A stretch of DNA of 64,000 nt. It comes from Berkiella sp963829835. Lineage in GTDB: Bacteria; Pseudomonadota; Gammaproteobacteria; Berkiellales; Berkiellaceae. The DNA is taken from NCBI GenBank assembly GCA_963829835.1, contig CAWHKC010000004.1, forward strand, positions 1-64,000, written 5' to 3'. Shown here piece after piece: positions 1-7,578 of the stretch (positions are counted from its first letter, which is position 1; the number at the start of each line of letters is the position of its first letter). A model generated the notes under the pieces. The model ran no database searches. It was not told the DNA's origin and worked only from the letters and a program-made list of their open reading frames with translations. The position numbers were made by a program, and so were the translations under genes.

Positions 1-651
1 CTCATCCAAAATTTTATTTAAAAAATATTCCGCTACTTCTTGATGCCCACGTTTGGCAGCATATGATGCCACTTTGTTATAATCTCGTTTACTTTCATCA
101 TGAATCTTACCTAAAAAATAATCTGCTAATGCTTGATTACCGCTCAATGCCGCCCCAATGGCTACTTGATTGTAATCGCGACTGCTCTCATCCTGAACCT
201 CATCTATAAAATATTCCGCATCTTTTCTAAAACCACCAGCAGCGGCACTACCAGCAACCATGTGAAAATCACAGTGTCTCACATCTTGAAACTTGCCTAA
301 ATAATATTCCGCATCAATTCTGTTACCACTTAGAACGGCATAGGTTGCCAACACATTATAATTTCGTTTGGTCGAAACAACTTTCTCTTCTAAAATGCTT
401 ATCGCTAATTCCTTTTTACCAGCAAAAGACACTCCTGAGGCAAAATCATGCCATCTTGCACCACACTGAACGAGAAGTTGACACGCTTGCGTATCATAAT
501 CCATGCCCAAATACATGGCAGCGTTAAATCCTCTATTGTCTATGACGTGTATACTGAGACCAACACTTAGCAAAGATTGTAAATTTTTTTCATCTTTTCG
601 TTTAGCAGCGTCGATGATATTGCGAATAAATAATTCAATTTTATTGGGCAT
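1..651 (-). CDS. Ankyrin-like solenoid repeat protein, 3' end outside window
   Basis: The reading frame opens with ATG at 651 and stays open for 217 codons to the left edge, so the C-terminus is missing. The N-terminus resembles an ankyrin repeat (an IIDAAKRKDEKNLQSLL-type helix, then a short loop and NRGFNAAMYLG). From about residue 85 it becomes a regular solenoid of roughly 31-33 residues per unit. The recurring pattern is aromatic-N/D followed by VAxxAAxxG, then A(E/D)YFLxK and a DES-type linker. Such repeats bind other proteins; in Legionellales they are frequent in secreted effectors. No catalytic motif is visible in the part present. Function is unknown and secretion is inferred only from the family context. 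Confidence 0.7.
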   Translation of the reverse strand, partial: MPNKIELFIRNIIDAAKRKDEKNLQSLLSVGLSIHVIDNRGFNAAMYLGMDYDTQACQLLVQCGARWHDFASGVSFAGKKELAISILEEKVVSTKRNYNVLATYAVLSGNRIDAEYYLGKFQDVRHCDFHMVAGSAAAGGFRKDAEYFIDEVQDESSRDYNQVAIGAALSGNQALADYFLGKIHDESKRDYNKVASYAAKRGHQEVAEYFLNKILDE

Positions 652-717
652 GTTTTAACCTATGTCTTTGAGAATATTATTACTATAGTTGTTTAAGAAA
701 GTAAAATACCATAAAAG

Positions 718-742
718 AAAGTACACTTATGTCATATAAATC
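718..742. repeat. 25-bp dispersed intergenic repeat, copy 1
   Basis: This 25-bp stretch is identical to 3713-3737; it begins AAAGTACACTTATG. Both copies lie in non-coding DNA flanking the broken kinase gene (932-3501), one on each side in direct orientation. It could be a remnant of a duplication or of a small mobile element. Confidence 0.6.
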
Positions 743-772
743 GGGGGGAAATAGTTAAGAACTATCATCAGA

Positions 773-795
773 AATAAGAGAAATAAGTGCATATA
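773..795. repeat. 23-bp dispersed intergenic repeat, copy 1
   Basis: The sequence AATAAGAGAAATAAG plus the following 8 bases recurs at 4401-4423 with one mismatch. Both copies lie upstream of plus-strand accessory genes. Role unknown. Confidence 0.5.
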
Positions 796-931
796 AAACT
801 ATGAGGCAAAAGATAATAAGATGTTTAAGAGAATCTCTTAATTTTTTTATGACTTGAATAAGCTTATTGGCTTGTCTTAATGTACCACCTCTTAGAAAGT
901 CGCAAACATTAACTTATTTAGGGGGTTATCC

Positions 932-2110
932 GTGTTAAATGGCATCGATTTGCTTCAAGACTCCAAAATTAGGTTAATAAAAACTTTCTTTGATAATTTG
1001 ACGGCAAGAAGGCAGGAATTAAGTCATTCAGTGGTTCATCCTGTTTTAAAACCTTTGATCAGTAAAGACCACTTAATCAATGTTTATGATACATTCTTTA
1101 AAAATCGAGCATATTTCGAAAAACTCTTTTTGAGTTCTAGTACATCTGAATTTTCCTATCGATTACCGAGAAAAAGAATTGGAAACACCTTTAGAACTGT
1201 TGAAGTCGTTCAAGATCTCAATGGTGAATTTGTATTAGTTTTACAAACCAAACGAAAATTAGAAAATGGTCTAAAAGATTATCGCATAAAAGTATTTAGA
1301 GGAAGAATAAAAACAGTCAAAACCTGTTGGCGTATTGATTTACCTATTCCAGAAAAGTGGGTTGGCGCTGTCATTTTGGATCCTCATATCAAATCCGCTA
1401 TTAGTGATTTTCAAATAACCCGTTCACTTGCAAGACTATCCGCCCAAAACACCATTATCGAGCATCCCATTTTACCCTGGCTTAAAGGAGATGAATATAG
1501 AAATTCTAATAATATAAAGGCAATCACTTTATTTGCACCTCAAGCTATTTGCACTTTAAGAGAATTAATCGATCAACATTGGGATTCACTTTCGGAAAGC
1601 GACATCAGAGATATTGCAAATGGACTGCTGAATGCAATTCATTTTTTGCATAGCCACAAAAGAGTTCATCATGATTTTCATCTAGAGAATATTGTTGTTT
1701 TTAAGAAAAATGACCAATATTTCATCAAACTAATCGATTTGGAACATGCAAGCATGTGGGGTGAAATAAATGCAAAAGCACCTTGTGGTTATGATTCGCC
1801 TGAAATCAGATTAACTTATCGAACAGACGGTGATCAACATGATTTTCTACAACAAAACAAGAACTCCTATGGCAATTATGTCTATGAGTTTTTAGCAAAA
1901 GAAATACCCATAGCATCTCAATTAGTTAATGCAAAGGAATATCGTGCAGCTCATCCTAGTAATGACATATGGGCTCTGGGTATAGTTCTATATTGCCTTT
2001 TTACAGGTATTGACCATGAGGCTATCCTACCAGAACAAGTAGAGCAATATGATAACCCCTTCATTAAAGCGCTGTTTAATAGAGCAAAGAGCAAAACGGT
2101 TAACCATTGA
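932..2110 (+). CDS. Protein-kinase-like domain protein (first half of a frameshifted tandem kinase)
   Basis: GTG start at 932 with an AGGGGG ribosome site at 920-925. The 392-residue product has a eukaryotic-type kinase fold. The catalytic loop reads HHDFHLEN (residues 246-253, D248 and N253 kept). The magnesium site reads DLE (269-271) in place of DFG. An SPE replaces APE at 289-291, and HPSNDIWALG is the usual helix-F motif. The frame ends just after the kinase fold, and the coding sense continues one base over at an A4 run (2093-2096), where RLTIEQAL resumes the protein. It may therefore be the first half of an ancestral protein of about 850 residues. Kinase-like proteins of this kind in Legionellales are usually Dot/Icm effectors; that role is inferred. 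Confidence 0.75.
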   Translation: MLNGIDLLQDSKIRLIKTFFDNLTARRQELSHSVVHPVLKPLISKDHLINVYDTFFKNRAYFEKLFLSSSTSEFSYRLPRKRIGNTFRTVEVVQDLNGEFVLVLQTKRKLENGLKDYRIKVFRGRIKTVKTCWRIDLPIPEKWVGAVILDPHIKSAISDFQITRSLARLSAQNTIIEHPILPWLKGDEYRNSNNIKAITLFAPQAICTLRELIDQHWDSLSESDIRDIANGLLNAIHFLHSHKRVHHDFHLENIVVFKKNDQYFIKLIDLEHASMWGEINAKAPCGYDSPEIRLTYRTDGDQHDFLQQNKNSYGNYVYEFLAKEIPIASQLVNAKEYRAAHPSNDIWALGIVLYCLFTGIDHEAILPEQVEQYDNPFIKALFNRAKSKTVNH

Positions 2111-3501
2111 GCAGGCTCTTACTATGTTTCAAGCGTATAAAGAGCCACTTAAAAAAACTTTTTCAGAAGTTTATGTTATATCTCGTTGTGACCGATTATT
2201 TGATAAAATTTCACACAATCTCTATTTTTTAAAAAATAATGAGGTCACTGATTTTGCAGATCCGCAATTAACCAAAGATAAACTCATTAAAATATATGAG
2301 TGTCTATTACAAAATAAATCCAGTATTGAAGCTAATTTAAAATTGAGCGATCCTAATGCACCTTATAGAATGTCTCATGGAATCAAAAAAGAGTACCCAA
2401 TTACCTTTTTCTCTTGAAATCGTTCAAGATAGTGATGAAGAATTAGTTTTAATTGCAAAAATACCCAATGCTAAACAATTTGCTAAATACGACAGTTTAA
2501 AGCAATGCATAAAATATAGTAGAAATTGCGTACGTATCGATTTGCCATCCTGTCAACCATGGTGGCAGGTTACAGGTGTTGGAGATTGTTATGTTAATAA
2601 AAACTTTTATGAAGCGAATACTTCTCAAATAGCGATTAAAAAAGCTCGTGCCATATTCGCCACTTTAGATATGCCAGCACCTATTTGTGAAATATTAATT
2701 GGCAAACGGACTATGACTAAAAAGAAACAACAAAAGCTATCAGTCTATTCGCCCAAAGCAGCATTTTTACTTAGCGATTGTCAAAAAGTAGCCAATGTTA
2801 CAATCAAAGATATGCAGAGATTTCAAAATGGAATTGTCACTGCTGTTGAAGTGTTTCATAGTCTCAGATTTGTAATAAACGATATAAAAAGTTATAACAT
2901 ACTCGTGTTTAAAAACGAACAAGGCTATTTTATCAAATTAGCCGGCTTTATGAATGTTCTGCCTTTTGACAGAGAAGAGCCCTTAACTATGTTTGGTTTT
3001 GAATCACCTGAAGTCATTTATGCCCATCGAGCCAGCAAAATTTTTGGATACTATCATCGGCAAAAAGACCTCTCATATGGTATGTATATTTATAGAAAGT
3101 TAAAGTTTGATGCGCAAAATAAAGGATTATTATTAAATCATCCCAGTAATGATATGTGGTCGTTAGGGATCGTTTTTTACCTTTTATTTTTTGGAAAAAA
3201 AATGGAGGATATTTTTAATAATGCAGATAAAATGGAAAAAGAAACACATCCTATTATCCGGGGATTACTAAACCCTATCAGAGAACGTCGGTGGAGTATA
3301 GCCGAGCTTAAATCTGCGTTGCAGCTGTTCCATCAACAGCAAAGCTTTACGTGTAAAGAACTTACTCAAGTTCCAAAAGATTCTACAGCTACTTTTCTTC
3401 CCTTATATGCTAACTTTGCGCAACCCACTGATAAAGGAACCTCCCAAGAACCTGATTTGAAAGTGCAAAAAAATCCTATTTACGAGAAATACGTTCCATA
3501 A
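2049..3501 (+). pseudogene. Second kinase-like domain (pseudokinase), joined to the first by two +1 frameshifts
   Basis: The sense frame runs from about 2096 to 2385 and then shifts one base at an A6 run (2385-2390), continuing to TAA at 3501. The protein repeats the layout of the first domain: an N-terminal helical part, then an EIVQDSDEE segment matching EVVQDLNGE of domain 1, RIDLP, and a kinase core. The catalytic loop reads INDIKSYN, so the Asp and Asn survive. The magnesium motif is AGF, having lost its Asp, so I read this as a pseudokinase. HPSNDMWSLG matches domain 1. Dropping one A from each run yields one continuous tandem kinase-pseudokinase. It could be a pseudogene, a sequencing artefact, or expression through slippage. 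Confidence 0.65.
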
Positions 3502-3712
3502 CGCTACAACTGTGTCATTAATCTTTTTTTTCTGACCACTTTTCATACACACTCGTTTAATCTTTGAATTCTATTTTTACATATGAGATTTTACTTAGTA
3601 GTACATTTGAAATATATTTCAAGTAATGGTGAAATATAGGACCGCATTAAAAAGAAATAAAGTGCTAACACAAGTCATCTATCAAAAGTGGATGTCCTGT
3701 TAGCCATAAACA

Positions 3713-3737
3713 AAAGTACACTTATGTCATATAAATC
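3713..3737. repeat. 25-bp dispersed intergenic repeat, copy 2
   Basis: Identical over 25 bases to 718-742, same orientation, lying downstream of the broken kinase gene. Confidence 0.6.
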
Positions 3738-3805
3738 CGTGGTAAATAATTAACCAGAGGATAGAGATTATCATCATTAAGTGATAGATTGCATTAAGAT
3801 TAACT

Positions 3806-3837
3806 AAAAAAGGTCTGAAGTTACTCAGACCTTTTTT
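3806..3837. terminator. Bidirectional rho-independent terminator
   Basis: Stem GGTCTGA/TCAGACC (3812-3818 with 3825-3831) and a 6-base loop, flanked by an A6 run on one side and a T6 run on the other. It can stop transcription of the minus-strand gene 3871-4302 and plus-strand read-through from the kinase gene. Confidence 0.8.
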
Positions 3838-3870
3838 GACATAACAAACTACTTACTATTCAAGATTATT

Positions 3871-4302
3871 TTAATAACGTGCCTTGTTATTACTTGATTC
3901 AGGACTTGTTGCTTGGGCAGTAAAACCCGCTTCTTGAGCTTCAATAACACGTTTAGCTTTGTAAGCGGAAATGATGCTATTAAAGAGTCCGCCTACTATT
4001 TCTAGCCAAGGATTCGGTTCTGGATTGTTATATTTATATAATGCATTGAACATTCCACCAGTTATTAGATTTGAAAGTGTTATTCTTTCTTTTGCTAGAT
4101 CTTGAATGGTAGAAGCTATTTCTTCATAACCCAGAGATCTTGCTTCCATATAACCAGTTTGGATTGCTTCATCTGAAACATCATATTTTTCGCGGTTTAA
4201 ATACTCAATCACTAAATAGTTATTTTTACTCTCAACCGCTGAGATAAACTCATTGTCACTATTGATAGGGCAAAAACCTTGAGGATGTAACATGTTCATC
4301 AT
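3871..4302 (-). CDS. Small hypothetical protein, paralogue of 19572-19991
   Basis: 143 residues starting at ATG 4302. The N-terminal two thirds resemble a degenerate ankyrin pair: residues around SDEAIQTGYMEARSLGYEEI align with SEEAIKAGYLAAIMNGYQEV in the 139-residue protein at 19572-19991. Both share the layout of a helix ending in EYL or KYL, then a loop, the conserved EEAI block and a following helical part. A weakly hydrophobic segment (around residues 100-115) and a Ser/Asn-rich tail follow here. Function unknown. It is followed by a good terminator. The pair looks like an internal family expansion of this genome. Confidence 0.65.
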   Translation of the reverse strand: MMNMLHPQGFCPINSDNEFISAVESKNNYLVIEYLNREKYDVSDEAIQTGYMEARSLGYEEIASTIQDLAKERITLSNLITGGMFNALYKYNNPEPNPWLEIVGGLFNSIISAYKAKRVIEAQEAGFTAQATSPESSNNKARY

Positions 4303-4400
4303 TCCTGTTATTTAAAATTAATTTAAAATTATACTTTTAATACAGCAATGAATCTGCCATCAAAAGTTATGAAATCACTACAAAATCAATAAGAATAAAA

Positions 4401-4423
4401 AATAAGAGAAATAAGCGCATATA
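4401..4423. repeat. 23-bp dispersed intergenic repeat, copy 2
   Basis: Matches 773-795 at 22 of 23 positions. It lies about 160 bases upstream of the frameshifted membrane-protein gene. Confidence 0.5.
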
Positions 4424-4586
4424 CAAATGTGGTAATTTTTATTATATTTTATAAGAAATCGGCACTTTTGTAATTGCAAACATTATCTGAAATTCAAACC
4501 GTTTTGATTTTTTTACCACATATTTCATTTCATTGAAATGTTATGATGTTTGAAAAAATTGGAAGGTTAAGTTAAAGAGGTAAAAT

Positions 4587-5020
4587 ATGCGATTACCAGA
4601 AGTGATCACAGACAAATTGAAGAATATTGGTCGAACGGCAATGGAATTTTTTCATTTAGCAGTGGGTTTAATGCAATCTCAATTGATATTTTGTATAACC
4701 ATTTTTTCGCAAAGAGAAAAAATGAACATTATCCTGCAACGGCAGTCATGCTTGCGTTACCAGCAACTGAATTTGTCACTAAATCCATTATCGATATTGC
4801 ACAAGGTAATCATGATGAAGATTCAATCAGCATCACTGAAGCTGCATTAATGATTGGTGGGAGCGCTATTCTTGGTTACTATGGCGGTTGTTATGGCGCT
4901 CGCAACGTAACTGTCATGCTAGAAAAAGGGACTCAAATGTTAGGAACATTTGCTTTAGCAAGAACAGCGTTTAAAAACGTCTATCATGATCGCCACGTCC
5001 TAGCAGGCATTCATTTATAG
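4587..5020 (+). pseudogene. Small putative membrane protein with a -1 frameshift
   Basis: ATG at 4587 opens a frame beginning MRLPEVITDKLKNIG. After residue 20 it becomes implausible, while the frame that ends at 5020 is open from 4571 without a normal start. That second frame reads SSGFNAISIDILYNHFF and then a Gly/Ala-rich hydrophobic helix (ALMIGGSAILGYYGG). Adding one T to the T6 run at 4647-4652 joins both into a protein of about 145 residues with one or two membrane segments. I know of no family for it. It could be a decayed gene, a phase-variable gene or a sequencing error. Confidence 0.5.
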
Positions 5021-5057
5021 AAGCCAGACGACCCTATTCCTAGGGTCGATGACTTCT
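5019..5057. terminator. Hairpin between convergent genes
   Basis: Inner stem GACCCTA/TAGGGTC with a 4-base loop and a partly paired outer arm (AGAAG/CTTCT). There is no clear T-run, so it is only a possible terminator for the genes meeting here. Confidence 0.35.
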
Positions 5058-5066
5058 GAACAGGCC

Positions 5067-5282
5067 TTAGCCCACATTCCTATCTCGTCTTCTTGCATCT
5101 TTATCACTTTCCCTTGATGCGTCAGGGCTTCTAGAACGTTCTCGTTTATCGCTTTCATCTTTGCTTTTTGTACGGCCTCTTCTGGTTTGCATAAGTGGCG
5201 TATAACCATAAGTGGCAGAGATTTCATTGAACTTAGCATTATTACTTTCGCTCTCTTTCTTAAGAGATGTTGATCCGCTCAC
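5067..5282 (-). CDS. Small Arg/Ser/Asp-rich (SR-like) ORF, possibly a gene fragment
   Basis: 71 codons from GTG at 5282; a stop lies just upstream, and I see no ribosome site. The C-terminal 40 residues are extremely charged and contain RERSRSPDASRES and DARRRDRN, which resembles the RS domains of eukaryotic splicing proteins. The first 14 residues overlap the opposite-strand AbrB remnant, so the true start may be later or lost. It could be the surviving tail of a longer host-directed protein. Low-complexity composition makes chance similarity possible. Confidence 0.35.
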   Translation of the reverse strand: MSGSTSLKKESESNNAKFNEISATYGYTPLMQTRRGRTKSKDESDKRERSRSPDASRESDKDARRRDRNVG

Positions 5283-5457
5283 AGCTTATCTTGCAACTAA
5301 TCCAGGTGGATTGGATACTGCAGCCATTATTGCAGCTTCGACTAAAGTAAATGTTCCTTTTGTGATATCTATGCAACTTGTTCGGCTATTGATCTTGCTC
5401 GTACTTGGGCCTTTTTTAGCTGGTTGGGTTTCGAGATTTGCTACCCATTATCGGTGA
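5266..5457 (+). pseudogene. C-terminal remnant of an AbrB-family (PF05145) membrane protein
   Basis: The fragment reads DPLTAYLATNPGGLDTAAIIA, then VPFVISMQLVRLLILLVLGP and ends shortly after. This is the characteristic last part of the AbrB/ammonia-monooxygenase-like transporter family (xATxPGGLD, then a membrane helix with MQxxR and GP). Full-length members have about 350 residues, so only the last 60 or so remain. No upstream part is found nearby; the DNA before it codes for other things. It marks an old rearrangement or deletion at about 5265. Confidence 0.6.
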
Positions 5458-5504
5458 ATAATTCAATATATATAATTACCACATACGAATGAAAGAAAAA
5501 TAAC

Positions 5505-5510
5505 TATAAT
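5505..5510 (+). promoter_or_regulatory. Putative -10 element for the 5543 gene
   Basis: A perfect TATAAT lies 33 bases upstream of the ATG at 5543; no good -35 box is seen. If used, transcription would start near 5517, which excludes the ATG at 5510 as the translation start. Confidence 0.35.
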
Positions 5511-5542
5511 TGTCCCCAATTATCATTCACTTGGGGGTAATC

Positions 5543-6652
5543 ATGCCAAAATCTACTGTATCCAGCAAAAAACGATATAAAACTCTTTTTCATAACAATG
5601 AAATCATCGAAAAGATAAAGATATTAAAAGATCCTGATCGAGATGGTGTTGTCACTGTGGAGCTTACTTTCAAAACTGGATACAAAAACTTTGAAGCCAT
5701 TAGCAAATTTCTGCAGAAATTATGGAAAACAAATAAAGAATTTAATAAAAAGTTTTTGCGGCCTAAGAAAAGTAAAACACAGCCTAGTTTAAAAATAAAA
5801 AAAGAATACGTTACAGAGTTCCAAAATGAAGATTCTATCCAAAAAGCATTAGAAACATGGGCAAAGAATAATACACCAAAAATTATAAAACTCCCAAGAT
5901 GGTCATTAATAGATGCGATAAATCATATTGAAAGGGATGGAGACCAAATTAGATTAATATTAAAAGATGAGCATAAACAATTTGGAAAAAGATATAGTAG
6001 AATGTTATATAGTTTACATCACCGGCACATCCACAACGATTGTAATTGTAATTTTAACAAACATTTTTCTTTTGTATCTCAATGGACGGATGAACCCGTT
6101 TTGCAAGTTAGTCCTGAATTCAAGGACATATATCAAAATAATGAAGAGGCACTAAAATTTATAAAAGCTATTTTAACGAATGGTCATCATTATAAAAGTA
6201 AACCTTCTGATGAAATTACGGAAATTACGCTGTCTGAAGAAGATGAACAACCTGCAGTCACTAATGCTCTGTCAGAAGCTCCAGAAGTAACTCCTGCACC
6301 GCAAGTTAATTTTCCCGAACTAACTCCTGCACAGCGAGTCGATAGTACTGTACAAGAAACTCATACTTTGCCCTCAATGGAAGAGTCCAGCGAAATGAGC
6401 GAAAAAAGTGCAATAACTTTAATTAATTCCAAAGAAAATAATGAATTAGATTTGAACAGTGATCAAGAAGATTTAATAGAAGATATGGCTGTCGGGCAAA
6501 GAGGGATGATGCCAATGACGAAAGTTTATTTACCATTACGTACGAGTTCAGCAAGAGCTGATCAAAATCCATTACTCAAAAGCCTAGATGTTAAGCTTCC
6601 TACAAACAAATCCAATATATCGTTTATTCAAGTGACTTTCGGTAAAAAATAA
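5543..6652 (+). CDS. Hypothetical protein, possible effector, disordered C-terminus
   Basis: I chose ATG 5543 (369 residues) over ATG 5510 because a TGGGGGT ribosome site lies 7-13 bases before it and a TATAAT overlaps the earlier ATG. The first 220 residues are Lys-rich and mixed alpha/beta, with a His/Cys/Asn cluster (HHRHIHNDCNCNFNKH at about residues 165-180). The last 150 residues are acidic and Pro/Ser/Thr-rich with two near-identical short repeats (PEVTPAPQV and PELTPAQRV), probably disordered. I recognise no family. Layout and setting fit a secreted protein, but that is inference. Confidence 0.6.
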   Translation: MPKSTVSSKKRYKTLFHNNEIIEKIKILKDPDRDGVVTVELTFKTGYKNFEAISKFLQKLWKTNKEFNKKFLRPKKSKTQPSLKIKKEYVTEFQNEDSIQKALETWAKNNTPKIIKLPRWSLIDAINHIERDGDQIRLILKDEHKQFGKRYSRMLYSLHHRHIHNDCNCNFNKHFSFVSQWTDEPVLQVSPEFKDIYQNNEEALKFIKAILTNGHHYKSKPSDEITEITLSEEDEQPAVTNALSEAPEVTPAPQVNFPELTPAQRVDSTVQETHTLPSMEESSEMSEKSAITLINSKENNELDLNSDQEDLIEDMAVGQRGMMPMTKVYLPLRTSSARADQNPLLKSLDVKLPTNKSNISFIQVTFGKK

Positions 6653-6660
6653 TGGGAATT

Positions 6661-6697
6661 GGGGTCAACCTTGAAAAATTGATAATGGTATGACCCC
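6661..6697. other. Inverted repeat between convergent genes
   Basis: GGGGTCA at 6661-6667 pairs with TGACCCC at 6691-6697 around a 23-base loop. It sits between two gene ends and may be an RNA hairpin or a remnant of a dispersed repeat. Confidence 0.3.
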
Positions 6698-6708
6698 TAA
6701 CGCTACTC

Positions 6709-7455
6709 TTAAGCCGCTGCAGCTGATGATAGTTTTCTGTTTTTCACCCGAGGCATTGGTTCATGAGTATCCAATGAAGATGCATTATGTTGTGCCTTAT
6801 GGCGCTCATAGCCTGGCGCGAACTGATTTTGTCGTCTTGCCATGTCAGACTCGATGTCAGAAATATCTTTAGTGAATCCATCCGCTACAAGTGCAGCCCC
6901 AACAACGCCAACAACAAGCGCTTCGGCCAAAGGATCATCGTTATGAATAGTGGGTGTATCTTGATGATGATTGTTTTTTCCAAACATCAAATCATAGGTG
7001 ATTTTAAATGGCGCATACACAATCCCTACGGTCACACCAACGCCATGCGCTATCAGTTCTGGAAGATGTTTTGCAAACCAATTGGCAATCGCGGGTAAAT
7101 GCCCAATCGCCGCTTTGGGTATTTCATAAAGGAAAAATTTTGGGACGGTATAACCTACAAATTTTAGGACTTCTGGTAAGTGCTTAAATACTTCAATTGT
7201 AAGATTATAAAGCCCCTTTGCGATTTCAGGAATATTAAGCGCAACGTATTTAAGCGCTTGCAAGCCTAAGGTCATTAAATACTGCCCTAGTTTCAAACTG
7301 CCCTTAAAAACTTCCCACGCGCTATTGAGAACCTGCGGAAAATGTGTAAACAAATAGCCCAGCCCCTGTACTGTGGCAGCTATTGTATTTTTTACTAAAG
7401 TGACACAACCTTGAATTACGCTGATGGTGGTGTTGATGGTGCTTTGAATGCTCAT
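6709..7455 (-). CDS. Hypothetical protein with repeated amphipathic/hydrophobic helices
   Basis: ATG 7455 is preferred (248 residues) because AGGGG lies 8-12 bases upstream; an ATG at 7500 would lack a site. The N-terminal two thirds consist of many short helices rich in Leu, Val, Ala and Pro, repeating a loose pattern around LP(E/A)xxKxxxY, for example FTHFPQVLNSAWEVF and FKHLPEVLKFVGYTV. A Gly/Ala/Val hydrophobic stretch (VVGVVGAALVADG, about 195-207) and a charged tail follow. This suggests membrane surface association, but no family is recognised. The divergent gene 9439-9933 has a similar hydrophobic start. Confidence 0.6.
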   Translation of the reverse strand: MSIQSTINTTISVIQGCVTLVKNTIAATVQGLGYLFTHFPQVLNSAWEVFKGSLKLGQYLMTLGLQALKYVALNIPEIAKGLYNLTIEVFKHLPEVLKFVGYTVPKFFLYEIPKAAIGHLPAIANWFAKHLPELIAHGVGVTVGIVYAPFKITYDLMFGKNNHHQDTPTIHNDDPLAEALVVGVVGAALVADGFTKDISDIESDMARRQNQFAPGYERHKAQHNASSLDTHEPMPRVKNRKLSSAAAA

Positions 7456-7578
7456 GGTTAATACCCCTAATTGATTGATAGGGAGATTGTATGTGAACAA
7501 TCACTCACTGTCAACCGCAAGCAAATGGCTTGCCGTCATTGCAAAGCCAACTAAGTCATTTTGTTGAATTAAATAAAA

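Larger units (their letters stand above)
3502..3870. other. Intergenic region between kinase gene and convergent small gene
   Basis: No open frame of note is seen in these 369 bases. They contain the second copy of the 25-bp dispersed repeat (3713-3737) and a terminator hairpin at 3806-3837. Confidence 0.6.

Noticed and set aside
5212..5265. Start of the 81-codon frame before the AbrB remnant
   Set aside because: Homology begins only near 5266; the earlier part is antisense to the SR-like frame.
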